36,553 nucleotides of DNA from Oscillospiraceae bacterium. Lineage in GTDB: Bacteria > Bacillota > Clostridia > Oscillospirales > Ruminococcaceae. Both the position numbers and the translations under genes were made by a program. Shown piece by piece: positions 23,483 through 32,191 of this stretch (the first letter of the stretch is position 1; every line of letters starts with the position of its first letter). The stretch covers positions 1 to 36,553 of the forward strand of contig JAAYCI010000033.1 in assembly GCA_012729855.1 (NCBI GenBank), in the 5' to 3' direction. Under the pieces are notes generated by a model. The model was not told the origin of the DNA. It saw only the letters and a program-made list of their open reading frames with translations, and did no database searches.

Positions 23483-23950
23483 CTATCTTCCCAAAAGCTT
23501 TTTCTTTATTGCCATAATATTCACATTTGTGTGTATTTTCCCATTTTCAACCAGTTTTAAAAACCGCATGGCTTTTGACCTGAGTTCCCGGCACATTTTC
23601 TGATCTCTTGATACATAATGAATCTCTTTAATTGTATAGGGAGAATCAATATAATCTGCTGTAATGGGAATGGAATCGCCAATAGAAAATGCCCTCTCTG
23701 CACCTGCAATCACACCAATGTGGTAAAAAATGCAGTTCCCTTTTCCGCGTTTTGCTTCTTCTTTGGCAATTTTAGGACGATACGTATCAACTTGTTTACT
23801 CATAGGAATCATCCAGTAGATGCCATCTGAATCCAGTAGCGTGAAAAAATAGGGCCGATTGCCCTTCTTGTTGTCCATGAAGTATTTGTTTGGGAAATCT
23901 TCAAAGTAAGAATCTTTCACTGTATACAATCCGTTTTCAACAACGCCCAT
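23483..23950 (-). CDS. Type III toxin-antitoxin endoribonuclease toxin (CptN/TenpN-like)
   Basis: A 155-residue protein reading VENGLYTVKDSYFEDFPNKY, MDNKKGNRPYFFTLLD, IYWMIPMSKQVDTYRPKIAK, CIFYHIGVIAGAERAFSIGD and IPITADYIDSPYTI. The 'N+xxNRP...YWMIP+S' block and 'FPIT..YI' are shared with type III toxins of the TenpN/CptN groups (ToxN superfamily), which cut RNA and are held inactive by a small repeat RNA. The context is the stronger evidence: directly upstream lie a promoter, two structured 40-nt repeats and a terminator, the standard layout of these loci. GAGGGAG lies 4 bases before the ATG. Read-through of the terminator would set toxin dose. The gene is much more AT-rich than its neighbours, suggesting transfer. 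Such systems often protect against phage. Confidence 0.8.
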   Translation of the reverse strand: MGVVENGLYTVKDSYFEDFPNKYFMDNKKGNRPYFFTLLDSDGIYWMIPMSKQVDTYRPKIAKEEAKRGKGNCIFYHIGVIAGAERAFSIGDSIPITADYIDSPYTIKEIHYVSRDQKMCRELRSKAMRFLKLVENGKIHTNVNIMAIKKKLLGR

Positions 23951-23962
23951 TACGCTCCCTCA

Positions 23963-23996
23963 AGGAAAAGTGGGTTTCCAAACAAAGGAAACCCAC
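23963..23996 (-). terminator. Terminator between antitoxin RNA and toxin gene
   Basis: On the minus strand GTGGGTTTCC/GGAAACCCAC, a perfect 10-bp stem, is followed by TTTTCC. It lies 13 bases before the toxin ATG. In type III systems this terminator keeps antitoxin RNA in excess over toxin mRNA. Confidence 0.88.
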
Positions 23997-24001
23997 CCTT
24001 T

Positions 24002-24088
24002 CAAGCTCACATCTTATACCCCGCACATGAGCAGGCGGCTGTCATTAGCAAGTCACACGCTTATATGCCGCTGGTGACAGGCGGCAGG
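24002..24088 (-). repeat. Two 40-nt antitoxin repeats, 47-nt period
   Basis: Repeat 1 is 24088-24049 and repeat 2 is 24041-24002. Shared landmarks in order are GCCGCCTG, a GC stem return, ATAAG/TATAAG, GTGTGA/TGTGAG and a closing CTTG. They differ at many stem positions yet keep pairing. Confidence 0.85.
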
Positions 24089-24137
24089 TTGGTGATGATA
24101 GTAATTATCATCTTTGCAGAGTCTCCTCTGCATCTAT

Positions 24138-24166
24138 AGTATATAACATTTACTATAAAATTTCAA
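24138..24166 (-). promoter_or_regulatory. Promoter of the type III antitoxin/toxin locus
   Basis: TTGAAA, exactly 17 bases, TATACT, within an AT-rich stretch. It drives the antitoxin RNA and, by read-through, the toxin. Confidence 0.82.
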
Positions 24167-24208
24167 TCCACTTTATATCGTGCACTGAACAAATCAAAGA
24201 GGATGTCT

Positions 24209-25507
24209 TTACTGCCCTTTTTTTATCTTGTCCCAATAATCCTTAAACGCCTGCTCGTTTTTGTTGTCGCCCGGCTTGTAATACACCGTATCCCTCAGCA
24301 CATCGGGCAGGTACTGCTGCTGCACCCAGTTATGCTTGAAGTTATGGGCATACTTGTAGTGTTGCCCCTTCACCTCGGCGTCCTCGCCGTCGAAGTGCTT
24401 ATTCTGCAGCTGGCGGGGTATGGGGCCGCTTTTGCCGTTCTGCACGTCGGCCATGGCGGCAAAAATGGCGTTGGCGCCCGAGTTGCTTTTGGGCGCGGTG
24501 GCCACCAGCACCACAGCGTCGCCCAGCGGGATGGCCGCCTCGGGCAGGCCCACCTGCAGGGCCATGTCCACCGCCGCCTGCACAATGGGCAGTATCTGCG
24601 GCCAGGCCAGGCCCACGTCCTCGGCCGCGGTCACAATCAAACGGCGGCAGGCGCTGGGCAAATCGCCCGCCACCAGCAGCCGCGCCAGGTAGTGCAGCGC
24701 GGCGTCGGGGTCGCTGCCGCGCATGGATTTCTGGTAGGCCGACAGGATATCGTAGTGCTCGTCGCCCGCGCGGTCGTACCGCATGCTGCTGCGCTGGGCC
24801 ACTTGGGCTACGGCGTCCACCTGTAGGCGCAGCGGGCCGGCGTCGTCGTCGGCTGTGGCCATACGCGCGGCGGCCACAGCAAACTCCAGGCCGTTCAGCG
24901 CCTTGCGCATGTCGCCGCCGCTGGCCGTGGCCAGCTTGCGCAGCGCGCCGTCCTCCACCTCCAGCTGCGCGCCGTCCAGTGCTTCTATCTTGCGCACGGC
25001 GTTTTCCAGCCCCTGCTCCACGTCGTCCGGCTCCAAAGGCTTAAACTCAAACACCGTGCAGCGGGAAAGCAGCGCGTTGTATATATAGAAGTACGGGTTC
25101 TCGGTGGTGGAGGCAATCAGCGTGATGCTGCCGTCCTCGATGTACTCCAGCAGGCTTTGCTGCTGCTTTTTGTTCAGGTACTGTATCTCGTCCAGGTACA
25201 GCAGCACGCCGTTCTGGCTGCCAAAGCTGCCCACGTCGCGCATCACATCGCGAATATCCCCGGTGCTGGCCGAGGTACCGTTCAGCTTGTGCAGCAGCAT
25301 GCCGCTGTTTTGCGCAATGATGCGCGCCACGGTGGTTTTGCCACAGCCCGACGGGCCGTAAAACACCATGTTGGGGATACGCCCGCCGTCTATCGTGCGG
25401 CGGAAGACCTTGTCGGGGCCCAGCAAATGCTGCTGGCCCACCACCTCGTCCAGCGTGGCAGGGCGCAGGCGGTCGGCCAGGGGTGCGGTGGAACGTTCAT
25501 TTTTCAT
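24209..25507 (-). CDS. rarA: Replication-associated recombination protein RarA (MgsA)
   Basis: A 432-residue clamp-loader-like AAA+ ATPase that acts at stalled replication forks. It reads [30 protein letters not shown], Walker [12 protein letters not shown], Walker B LLYLDEIQ, sensor [19 protein letters not shown], then the C-terminal tetramer/MgsA domain ([60 protein letters not shown]). Length is typical. The frame is open far upstream, but similarity starts at this ATG, 2 bases after the stop of the esterase gene. No good ribosome site is seen, so translation probably depends on coupling to the esterase. Confidence 0.95.
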   Translation of the reverse strand: MKNERSTAPLADRLRPATLDEVVGQQHLLGPDKVFRRTIDGGRIPNMVFYGPSGCGKTTVARIIAQNSGMLLHKLNGTSASTGDIRDVMRDVGSFGSQNGVLLYLDEIQYLNKKQQQSLLEYIEDGSITLIASTTENPYFYIYNALLSRCTVFEFKPLEPDDVEQGLENAVRKIEALDGAQLEVEDGALRKLATASGGDMRKALNGLEFAVAAARMATADDDAGPLRLQVDAVAQVAQRSSMRYDRAGDEHYDILSAYQKSMRGSDPDAALHYLARLLVAGDLPSACRRLIVTAAEDVGLAWPQILPIVQAAVDMALQVGLPEAAIPLGDAVVLVATAPKSNSGANAIFAAMADVQNGKSGPIPRQLQNKHFDGEDAEVKGQHYKYAHNFKHNWVQQQYLPDVLRDTVYYKPGDNKNEQAFKDYWDKIKKGQ

Positions 25508-25509
25508 AG

Positions 25510-26349
25510 TTACTTTGAATTTTGATAGGTGGTGATGGGATGTTCCCAGCCGGCGGCCACACGCGCGCCGGCGCCGTCGTTTTGAATAAAGCCGATAAAC
25601 TCGGCCAGGCTGCGGTCCCAAAAGGTCCAGTTGTGCAGGCCGTCCCACATTTCCAGGGTATAGTCCAGCGGCAGACCGGACACGGCCTGCCGGAAATGCT
25701 GGTTCTGCTGTACCACGTCGGCCACCTTGTCCTGGTGGCCCACGGTGCAAAAGATGCGCGGGCGCTGGGCTTCCGGGCGTTTGGCCACCTCGGCGGCCAG
25801 GTGCACAAGATCCATCCGGGGCGGCACGGTGTTGCCGGGGCCCAGTATGGCCGTGCGGCCATTGCGGGCCATCTCGTCACGGTCCAGCTCGTCCATCATG
25901 CGGTAAAAATCCAGCGAGCCGGAAAAGCTGCCCACCGCGGCGTATAAATCGGGCCGTGACAGCGCGGCCAGCATGGCGCCGTAGCCACCCATAGATGCCC
26001 CGGCGATGAAATTCTTCTCGCGCTGGGCCGGCAGGTTGAAGATGCGCCGCAGCTGGGCGGGCAGCCCCTCGGTGATGGCGGTGAGGAAGGGCAGGCTGTA
26101 GGCGCCGTCGGTATAAAAGTAGTTGTCGCCAAAGGGCGCCACCAAAATGTAGCCGTTGTCGGCGGCATAGCGGCAGGCGGCGCTGGCGTTCATCCAGGCC
26201 GCCCCGCTGTGCCCCATACCGTGCAGCAGGGTAATAACGCCCCTGATCTCCGGCCGCAGGTGCTCGGGCTGGTCGGTTGGGTAGTATATATAGGTGGTGA
26301 AGGTGCGGTAAATTTCGGGCACCGCCACCTCGGCGGTGATAAAGGCCAT
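25510..26349 (-). CDS. Alpha/beta-hydrolase esterase (EstA/esterase D family)
   Basis: A 279-residue cytoplasmic serine esterase. [20 protein letters not shown] carries the oxyanion-hole region, [20 protein letters not shown] the nucleophile serine in [14 protein letters not shown] follows, and the catalytic histidine is in [16 protein letters not shown]. The layout matches tributyrin esterase / S-formylglutathione-hydrolase-like proteins (putative esterase PF00756). AAGGAC lies 7-8 bases before the ATG. It is the first gene of a two-gene unit with rarA, an unusual partner. A direct repeat CCAATT(N6)CCAATT lies in the upstream gap at about 26445-26461 and might be an operator. Confidence 0.9.
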   Translation of the reverse strand: MAFITAEVAVPEIYRTFTTYIYYPTDQPEHLRPEIRGVITLLHGMGHSGAAWMNASAACRYAADNGYILVAPFGDNYFYTDGAYSLPFLTAITEGLPAQLRRIFNLPAQREKNFIAGASMGGYGAMLAALSRPDLYAAVGSFSGSLDFYRMMDELDRDEMARNGRTAILGPGNTVPPRMDLVHLAAEVAKRPEAQRPRIFCTVGHQDKVADVVQQNQHFRQAVSGLPLDYTLEMWDGLHNWTFWDRSLAEFIGFIQNDGAGARVAAGWEHPITTYQNSK

Positions 26350-26530
26350 GGAGGTCGTCCTTCCGGTAAAATGTACGGCCGCGGCCAGTGGTTTCGCCCT
26401 GTATCGGGCTGCCGCAGGCCGGGCCGGGCATTTCTTATTTTACCCAATTATCGGTCCAATTGGTTTAACTGGCCGTAAACAAACGGCTAAAAAACATAGA
26501 TTGGGTACGGTGCACTCGCACCGCAAGGTT

Positions 26531-27781
26531 TTACTCGTAGATGGGGAAGCGCTTCACCATGGCGTCCACGGCGGCAATGCTCTGCGCTTTTGTCTCCTCA
26601 AAGCAGAACACGCAGTTGGCAATGCATTTGGCAATCTCTTTCATCTCGTCGGGGCCAAAGCCGCGGGTGGTCACCGCCGGGGTGCCAATGCGCACGCCGC
26701 TGGTCACAAAGGGCTTTTCGGGGTCGCTGGGCACGGTGTTTTTGTTGGCGGTAATGCGCACGGCGTCCAGCCGGGCTTCCAGCTCCTTGCCGGTCACGCC
26801 GGTGCCGCGCAGGTCCACCGTCATCAGGTGGTTGTCGGTGCCGCCGCTCACCAGCTTCAGCCCCTCGGCCAGCAGCGCGGCGGCCAGGGCCTTCGCGTTG
26901 TCGATGATGCGCTGCTGGTAGGCTTTAAAATCGTCGCTCAGCGCCTCGCCAAAAGCCACGGCCTTGGCGGCGATCACATGCTCCAGCGGGCCGCCCTGGG
27001 TGCCGGGGAAGATGCCCTTGTCTATCGCCTTGGCGTGGGCTTCCTTGCACAAAATCATGCCGCCGCGGGGCCCGCGCAGGGTTTTGTGGGTGGTGGTGGT
27101 CACAATATCGGCGGCCGGGAAGGGCGACGGATGCAGCCCGGCGGCAATCAGCCCGGCAATGTGGGCCATGTCCACCATCATCAGCGCGCCCACTTCGTCG
27201 CACACGGCGCGTATCTTGTCAAACTCGATGATGCGGGAGTAGTTGGAAGCCCCGCACACAATCATCCTGGGCTTTTCACGCAACGCGATCTCGCGCAGGG
27301 CGGCGTAGTCCAGGTAGCCGGCTTCGTCCACGCCGTATTCCACAAAGTTGAAGTATTTGCCGCTGATGTTCACGGGCGAACCATGGGTGAGGTGGCCGCC
27401 GTGGGAGAGGTTCATGCCCAGCACGGTGTCTCCCACGTTCAGCAGCGCAAAGTACACCGCAAAGTTGGCCTGCGCGCCCGAGTGGGGCTGCACGTTGGCG
27501 TGCTCGGCGCCAAACAGCTGGCAGGCGCGCTCAATGGCAATGTTCTCTACAATGTCCACATACTCGCAGCCGCCGTAGTAGCGGTGCCCGGGGTAGCCCT
27601 CGGCGTATTTGTTGGTCAGCACGCTGCCCATGGCGGCCAGCACCGCCGGAGACACCAAATTCTCCGAGGCGATCAGCTCGATGTTGTCCCGCTGGCGGCC
27701 CAGCTCCTGCGCCATGGCCTTGCCCACGGCGTCGTCGTGCCGGCTCACAAACCCAATCGTATCCATCATATCCTTGAACAT
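26531..27781 (-). CDS. glyA: Serine hydroxymethyltransferase
   Basis: PLP enzyme that interconverts serine and glycine while charging tetrahydrofolate with a one-carbon unit. The 416-residue protein contains [92 protein letters not shown] and the PLP-lysine motif [14 protein letters not shown]. Length is typical. The chosen ATG lies 5 bases after GGGAGGG; a GTG two codons upstream touches the ribosome site and is less likely. A consensus promoter lies at 27847-27875. No glycine riboswitch is apparent in the leader of about 65 bases. Confidence 0.97.
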   Translation of the reverse strand: MFKDMMDTIGFVSRHDDAVGKAMAQELGRQRDNIELIASENLVSPAVLAAMGSVLTNKYAEGYPGHRYYGGCEYVDIVENIAIERACQLFGAEHANVQPHSGAQANFAVYFALLNVGDTVLGMNLSHGGHLTHGSPVNISGKYFNFVEYGVDEAGYLDYAALREIALREKPRMIVCGASNYSRIIEFDKIRAVCDEVGALMMVDMAHIAGLIAAGLHPSPFPAADIVTTTTHKTLRGPRGGMILCKEAHAKAIDKGIFPGTQGGPLEHVIAAKAVAFGEALSDDFKAYQQRIIDNAKALAAALLAEGLKLVSGGTDNHLMTVDLRGTGVTGKELEARLDAVRITANKNTVPSDPEKPFVTSGVRIGTPAVTTRGFGPDEMKEIAKCIANCVFCFEETKAQSIAAVDAMVKRFPIYE

Positions 27782-27846
27782 TTGCACCCTCCCACGTTTT
27801 ACAGCCTTGTTGTTGCCCAGGGCCCAGCCCCAAATAGCACCCTATT

Positions 27847-27875
27847 ATTATACAGCGAAAGCCCGGCCAGCACAA
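27847..27875 (-). promoter_or_regulatory. Promoter of glyA, overlapping a terminator stem
   Basis: TTGTGC, 17 bases, TATAAT. The -35 lies inside the 3' arm of the palindromic terminator 27869-27900. Confidence 0.72.
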
Positions 27876-27900
27876 GGGCGCCCGCGGGCGCCCTTGTGCT
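27869..27900. terminator. Perfect 15-bp palindromic hairpin
   Basis: AGCACAAGGGCGCCC pairs with GGGCGCCCTTGTGCT around 2 bases. It lies just past the end of the thiamine-diphosphate enzyme gene and just before glyA. A T run is lacking, so termination may be incomplete. Confidence 0.75.
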
Positions 27901-27947
27901 GTACATATATCCGCTATCATACGGCCGGCCCAACGCCCTTTCAAACA

Positions 27948-29648
27948 CTACTTCTTGGTGTTGGCTACCCCGGCAAAGGAGCGGGTGCGCGGGCTCATGG
28001 CCTCGCGGTCCACGTCACAGTTCACAATGCCTGCCTGCCCCGACGCCGCCACCTTCTCCAGCGCGGGGACCACGTCCTCCCAGCGGCTGATTTTCACACC
28101 CACGCCGCCCCATACCTCGGGCAGTTTTTCGTAGGCGCGCTCTGCCAGCAGGTTGGCCGGGTGGTGGCCATGCTGCGCAATAAAGTCCGGCGCGCCCACC
28201 TGCTGCGACAGCTTGATCATCCCCCAGGCGGCGTCGTTCGATATCACACACAGCACCGGCATGTTGTGCCGCACAAAGGTGTCAAACTCCATGCTGTAAA
28301 AGCCAAAGCTGCCGTCGCCGCTGAAATACAGCACCGGCTTGCCCGTGGCGGCAAAGGCGCCAATGCTGAAGCCCGCACCCGTGCCGATGGTGCCCAGAAT
28401 GCCAAACTTCAGCACCTGCCCCGGGCGGCGCGCCGTGGCGTTGTACAGCATCCATTGCGCGGCGTCTCCGCCGTCGCACACCACGGTCCAGTCGGGCCCG
28501 TTCTTCTCAAGAAACTTCGCCACCTCGCCCGCCAGGCGCCCCGGCACGGGCGGCTGTGTGGTATCGGTGCGCGCTTCAATAAAGGGCGCGCGCACCGCAT
28601 TGTTTAGTTCCCGCGCGCGCTGCACCCAGGCGGTGTCTGTTACCGGGCCGCGCAGTTTTTTCACCTGCTCCAGCAGCTGCATGGCCGCACCGCCCGCACC
28701 GGCCACAATACCCACATCCGCGGGGGCGTTGTAGCCAATCTTCGTGCGGTCGGGGTGCACCTGGATGATCTTGGCCCCGGCGCAGAACAGCGGCGGCCGG
28801 CCGCGGTTGATGGTTTGGTGGTTGGTGGCGCACAGCTCCAGTATCACGTCGGCCTCGGCCGCCGCCCCCTCGCCCATGTCAAACAGCTCGTCCTCAGCCT
28901 CGTTGGCAAACAAGCCGCGGCTTATGGTAAGGGGCGTGGTCATCACCGGCATTTGCAGGTAATGCACCAGCTCGCGCACATACGCGCCATATTCGGCGCT
29001 GTAGCGCGCCTGCTCGCCCAGCACCAGCACCGGGCGCTTTGCTTCGCTCAGCAGCTTTGCCGCTGCTTCAATATAACGCGGCTCGCCAAAGGCCATGGCC
29101 TGCGCGCGGGTGTTCTGCGGCCAAACCACGTCGTCCTCATCGTAGCTTGCTTTTAGTATCTCGGCCGGTATTTCCAAATATACCGGGCCGGGCGTGTCAT
29201 CCAGCGCGTAGCGGTAAGCCATGGCAATGTACTCCGGGATGCGCAGGCCCTGCCGGCACTTTTTGGCAAAGCGGCAAAAGGCGGCCATGGCCTTCACCGT
29301 CTCAATGTCCTGCGAGGTGCCTGTGTCGTTGAATACCTCGGGCGTGGCGCCGCCAATGTGCAGCACCGGGCTGCCGGCGTCGGCCGCCTCGGCCATGGCC
29401 GTCAGCGTGTTGGTCACGCCCGGGCCGGCCGTGGTCATCAATACCCCGGGCACGCCTGTGATGCGCGCATAGGCGTCGGCCGCATAGCCCGCCGCGCTTT
29501 CGTGCCGCGTGTCATACAGCTGTATGCCCTCTTCCCGCAGCCCGTAAAAAATGGGCATCAAGTGCCCGCCCGTCAGGCCGAACGCGCATTTCACGCCCTC
29601 GCGCTTCAGCGCCCTTGCCACCAGCTGCCCGCCTGTTACCTGTCCCAT
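27948..29648 (-). CDS. Thiamine-diphosphate-dependent enzyme, acetolactate-synthase-like
   Basis: A 566-residue three-domain ThDP enzyme. The N-terminal Pyr domain has the activating glutamate E50 in TRHESAAGYAADAYARI and TTAGPGVTNTLTAMAEA. The central domain is the TPP_enzyme_M type (VLVLGEQARYS, PLTISRGLF). The C-terminal PP domain has the GDGSFGFYSMEFDTFVRHNM ... ISND cofactor motif. This is the acetolactate synthase / glyoxylate carboligase / oxalyl- or hydroxyacyl-CoA lyase superfamily. No regulatory small subunit and no CoA-transferase lies nearby, so biosynthetic AHAS is unlikely and the substrate is open. Start: GGGAGG lies 7 bases before this ATG; an ATG two codons upstream is too close to it. 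Confidence 0.87.
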   Translation of the reverse strand: MGQVTGGQLVARALKREGVKCAFGLTGGHLMPIFYGLREEGIQLYDTRHESAAGYAADAYARITGVPGVLMTTAGPGVTNTLTAMAEAADAGSPVLHIGGATPEVFNDTGTSQDIETVKAMAAFCRFAKKCRQGLRIPEYIAMAYRYALDDTPGPVYLEIPAEILKASYDEDDVVWPQNTRAQAMAFGEPRYIEAAAKLLSEAKRPVLVLGEQARYSAEYGAYVRELVHYLQMPVMTTPLTISRGLFANEAEDELFDMGEGAAAEADVILELCATNHQTINRGRPPLFCAGAKIIQVHPDRTKIGYNAPADVGIVAGAGGAAMQLLEQVKKLRGPVTDTAWVQRARELNNAVRAPFIEARTDTTQPPVPGRLAGEVAKFLEKNGPDWTVVCDGGDAAQWMLYNATARRPGQVLKFGILGTIGTGAGFSIGAFAATGKPVLYFSGDGSFGFYSMEFDTFVRHNMPVLCVISNDAAWGMIKLSQQVGAPDFIAQHGHHPANLLAERAYEKLPEVWGGVGVKISRWEDVVPALEKVAASGQAGIVNCDVDREAMSPRTRSFAGVANTKK

Positions 29649-29764
29649 TGCCATGCCTCCCTCAGTTGTCACGGTTATTTGTCGGCAAACGTCACCCCAA
29701 GTATAGCATGCAGGGCCGGCAGCTACAACGCACATCATCAAATCATCTGCCACAGAACTGCCTT

Positions 29765-29914
29765 GAGCTTGTGGGCATGCCTGCCCGGCGCCGGGGGCAA
29801 CGGCGCCGGCCACGTGCCATGGGGAAGCGGGGCACACTTACGTTGCCTGCCTAGTGAAGTAGCTTGTGTCTGGCGCCGCTACCCCCAGCACCAGGCAGGC
29901 ATGCCCACAAGCTC
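29765..29914 (-). repeat. 150-base long hairpin, 21-bp perfect plus 28-bp wobble stem
   Basis: Arms 29765-29813 and 29866-29914 are inverted repeats: the outer 21 bases match perfectly, the inner 28 with 7 differences. Most differences are of the kind that leave G-U pairs in the minus-strand RNA. The right arm includes the stop codon of the histidine kinase gene, so the transcript of the kinase ends in this structure. It could be a terminator/stabiliser or a MITE-like insertion. Confidence 0.8.
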
Positions 29915-31457
29915 ACGTCGCGCCCCCAGCACCCTGCACCGGCAGCGAAAACCAGAACTGGCTGCCCTGCCCCACGCCCGAGTCCACCCCGTACTGGATG
30001 TCCGGGTGCTGCTCCAGGATATGCTTCACGATGGACAGCCCCAGCCCTGTGCCGGTGGCGGCGCGGCGGTGTACTTTATCCACCTTGTAGTAGCGGTCCC
30101 ATATGTAGGGCAGCTGGTCGGGCGCAATGCCCGCGCCGGTGTCAATAACGCGCACAAACACCCGGCCATCCGCCACCTGTTGCCGCACGGTGATGCGTTT
30201 GTCGTCGCCGCCGTGGGTCATGGCGTTTATCAAAAAGTTGTAGATAACCTGCACGATGCGGGCGCGGTCGGCCTGCACCACCACGCCGTCCGCGTCGTGT
30301 TCAAAGGCCACGGTAACGCCCTCGGGCGCACTGAACTTGGAGAACCGGGCAATCACCTCCGCTATCTCCTGCGTCAAATCAAAGCGCTCGGGGTTGGCCG
30401 CGCTGGTGCCCGACTGCAGGCGGGACAAATCCAGCAAATCGTTCACCAGGCTCGTCAGGCGCTTGGCCTCATCAATGATGACCTGCATATTTTCAGGCGT
30501 GCCCTCGCCGGGCAGGTCGCGCACCATCTCGGCATAGCCGGTAATCAGCGTCAGCGGGGTGCGCAGGTCGTGGCTTACGTTGGCTATCAGCTCCCGCTGC
30601 AGCTCCTCCGTTTTGCCCAGCTCCACCGCCGCGTGGTTCAGCGTGGCCGAAAGCTCGCTCACCTCGCGGTAGCCCGTTCCGTCAAACCGCACGGCGTAGT
30701 GGCCGCGGGCCAGCTGCTTGGCGGCGGTGTTCAGTTTTTCTATGGGCTTGGCCACCCGGCGGGCAATCAGCAGCGCAATCACTATGGCCAGCGCCACCAC
30801 AATCACGCTAATCCACACCAGCTGCACCCGCAGCGTGGCCACCGTGGCGTTCACCGGGGTAATGGCCGCGCTCACCAGCAGCATCTGCTCCTCGCCGGCG
30901 GCGGTGTTCAGCAGCTTTACATGCACAATCATCTCACTCTGCCGGCCAAACATGTCGGGCGGGCCGTCGTTGTAGCGCCCGCCACCCGGCTTGCCCTCGC
31001 CAGCGCCCATGTCCGGCGGGGCGTCCGGCTGCAGCAGCTCCCGCATGGTGTCCTGGTTCATGCGCAGGGTGTAGGCGCCGCCATTGGCCGCCGCCTGGTC
31101 GTACAGGGTGGTTTTCAGGGTGTCCGGCAGCGGGCCTATGCCCCCCTCGGAGAACAGGCCCTGCACCGTTTGGCTGTCGCCGTCCATATCCACCAGTTCC
31201 ACAAAAATGTCGCCCCGGTTGCGCACGCTGGTTTCCAGGCCCTCCCAGTCATCGGCTTCTATCATGCCGGCCAGCGTGGCGGCTTCCTTTTCCACCTCGC
31301 CCAGCTTGATGGCCGTATAAAAGCTGTCCAGAAAAACCGTTTGGAACAGCCACAGTATCACCAGCAGCAGCAGGCAAAAGCCCAGCAAAAAGGCGAATAT
31401 CTTCCACTTGATGCTGGCCGGTTTTTTGCCGCCCTCGGCCGCCACCCAGCTAACCAT
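29913..31457 (-). CDS. Membrane sensor histidine kinase
   Basis: A 514-residue class I kinase. Two membrane helices (about 17-40, FAFLLGFCLLLLVILWLFQT, and about 222-248, LVWISVIVVALAIVIALLIA) flank a ~180-residue extracytoplasmic sensor domain. That domain contains a proline/glycine-rich loop (DAPPDMGAGEGKPGGG). Then come a HAMP-like linker (RRVAKPIEKLNTAAKQLARG), HisKA with the phospho-accepting H in NVSHDLRTPLTLITGYAEMV, and HATPase_c boxes (NFLINAMTHG, VIDTGAGIAPDQ, GTGLGLSIVKHIL). The ATG lies inside the end of the response regulator gene (8-base overlap), so the pair is coupled. The signal is unknown. Confidence 0.94.
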   Translation of the reverse strand: MVSWVAAEGGKKPASIKWKIFAFLLGFCLLLLVILWLFQTVFLDSFYTAIKLGEVEKEAATLAGMIEADDWEGLETSVRNRGDIFVELVDMDGDSQTVQGLFSEGGIGPLPDTLKTTLYDQAAANGGAYTLRMNQDTMRELLQPDAPPDMGAGEGKPGGGRYNDGPPDMFGRQSEMIVHVKLLNTAAGEEQMLLVSAAITPVNATVATLRVQLVWISVIVVALAIVIALLIARRVAKPIEKLNTAAKQLARGHYAVRFDGTGYREVSELSATLNHAAVELGKTEELQRELIANVSHDLRTPLTLITGYAEMVRDLPGEGTPENMQVIIDEAKRLTSLVNDLLDLSRLQSGTSAANPERFDLTQEIAEVIARFSKFSAPEGVTVAFEHDADGVVVQADRARIVQVIYNFLINAMTHGGDDKRITVRQQVADGRVFVRVIDTGAGIAPDQLPYIWDRYYKVDKVHRRAATGTGLGLSIVKHILEQHPDIQYGVDSGVGQGSQFWFSLPVQGAGGAT

Positions 31458-32127
31458 CAAACCGGTACCCCGTGCCGCGCAGCGTTACCACCAGGCCGCT
31501 GTAGGGGCCCAGCGCCCGCCGCAGCATCTTGATATGGGTGTCCAGCGTGCGGTCGTCGCCATAAAAGTCGTAGCCCCACACGCCCGTCAGCAGCTTTTCG
31601 CGGGTAAGCGCAATGCCCTTGTTGCGCACCAAGTAAAACAGCAGGTCGGTCTCCTTGGGCGAAAGCTCGGCCTCGGCGCCGTCCACCGTTACGCGGCGGG
31701 CGGTAAAGTCAACTATCAGGCCCTCGTGGGTGTAACACTCGTGGCCGTCCGCGCCGGCGGCGGGCGGCTGCACACGGGCCAGCACCGCCGCCACCCGCAT
31801 CATCAGCTCCCTGGGCGAAAAGGGCTTCACCACATAGTCGTCCACCCCCACCTCAAAGCCGTGGATGCGGTCGTATTCCTCACCCCGCGCGCTCAGCATG
31901 ATTACCGGCACACGGCTGGTTTTGCGTATCTCCTTCACGGTGGAAAAGCCGTCCAGCTCGGGCATCATCACATCCATCACCACCAGGTCTGCCATGGTGC
32001 GTTTCAGCTGCTCAATGGCCTCTAGGCCGCTGCCGGCCTCCACCACCTCGTACCCCTCAAAGGACGCATACTTTTTCACCAACGAACGGATTTTCTCCTC
32101 GTCGTCTACCACCATGATCCTGGCCAT
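31450..32127 (-). CDS. OmpR-family response regulator
   Basis: A 225-residue transcription factor with a receiver domain (acidic pocket D8/D9, phosphorylation site D52 in LVVMDVMMP, conserved K in DDYVVKPFSP) and a winged-helix DNA-binding domain (ELSPKETDLLFYLVRNKGIA, GDDRTLDTHIKMLRRALG, TLRGTGYRFDG). GGAGG lies 6 bases before the ATG. It is the first gene of the operon with the sensor kinase. The long, structured region upstream suggests control at the RNA level as well. Targets cannot be named. Confidence 0.96.
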   Translation of the reverse strand: MARIMVVDDEEKIRSLVKKYASFEGYEVVEAGSGLEAIEQLKRTMADLVVMDVMMPELDGFSTVKEIRKTSRVPVIMLSARGEEYDRIHGFEVGVDDYVVKPFSPRELMMRVAAVLARVQPPAAGADGHECYTHEGLIVDFTARRVTVDGAEAELSPKETDLLFYLVRNKGIALTREKLLTGVWGYDFYGDDRTLDTHIKMLRRALGPYSGLVVTLRGTGYRFDG

Positions 32128-32191
32128 TCAAACCTCCTGCCGGGCATATGCCCACAGTGCTTCCAATATATTGTGGTTATTATTCCATGGC

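Larger units (their letters stand above)
23963..24131 (-). ncRNA. Type III antitoxin RNA with two pseudoknot repeats
   Basis: Transcription from the promoter at 24138-24166 should start near 24131. The RNA opens with a hairpin right at its 5' end (GCAGAG/CTCTGC, 24116-24131), then a second hairpin (GATGATA/TATCATC, 24094-24112), then two 40-nt repeats, then the terminator. In repeat 1 TGCCGC pairs with GCGGCA, and the loop GTCAC pairs with downstream GTGAC. In repeat 2 CCGC pairs with GCGG, and GCTCA pairs with TGAGC. Both are H-type pseudoknots with different stem sequences. Two repeats of about 40-47 nt resemble CptI more than ToxI (about 5 repeats of 36). The toxin would cut the precursor into single repeat units. 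Confidence 0.82.

Noticed and set aside
24002-24088. CRISPR array
   Set aside because: Only two diverged repeats, no spacers of constant size and no cas genes; the position before a ToxN-like gene explains them.
27782-27846. Glycine or SAM riboswitch before glyA
   Set aside because: The leader is only about 65 bases and lacks the conserved cores.
29358-31532. 724-codon plus-strand frame opposite the kinase and the thiamine enzyme
   Set aside because: It spans two unrelated genes on the other strand and has histidine/glutamine-rich composition typical of antisense frames.
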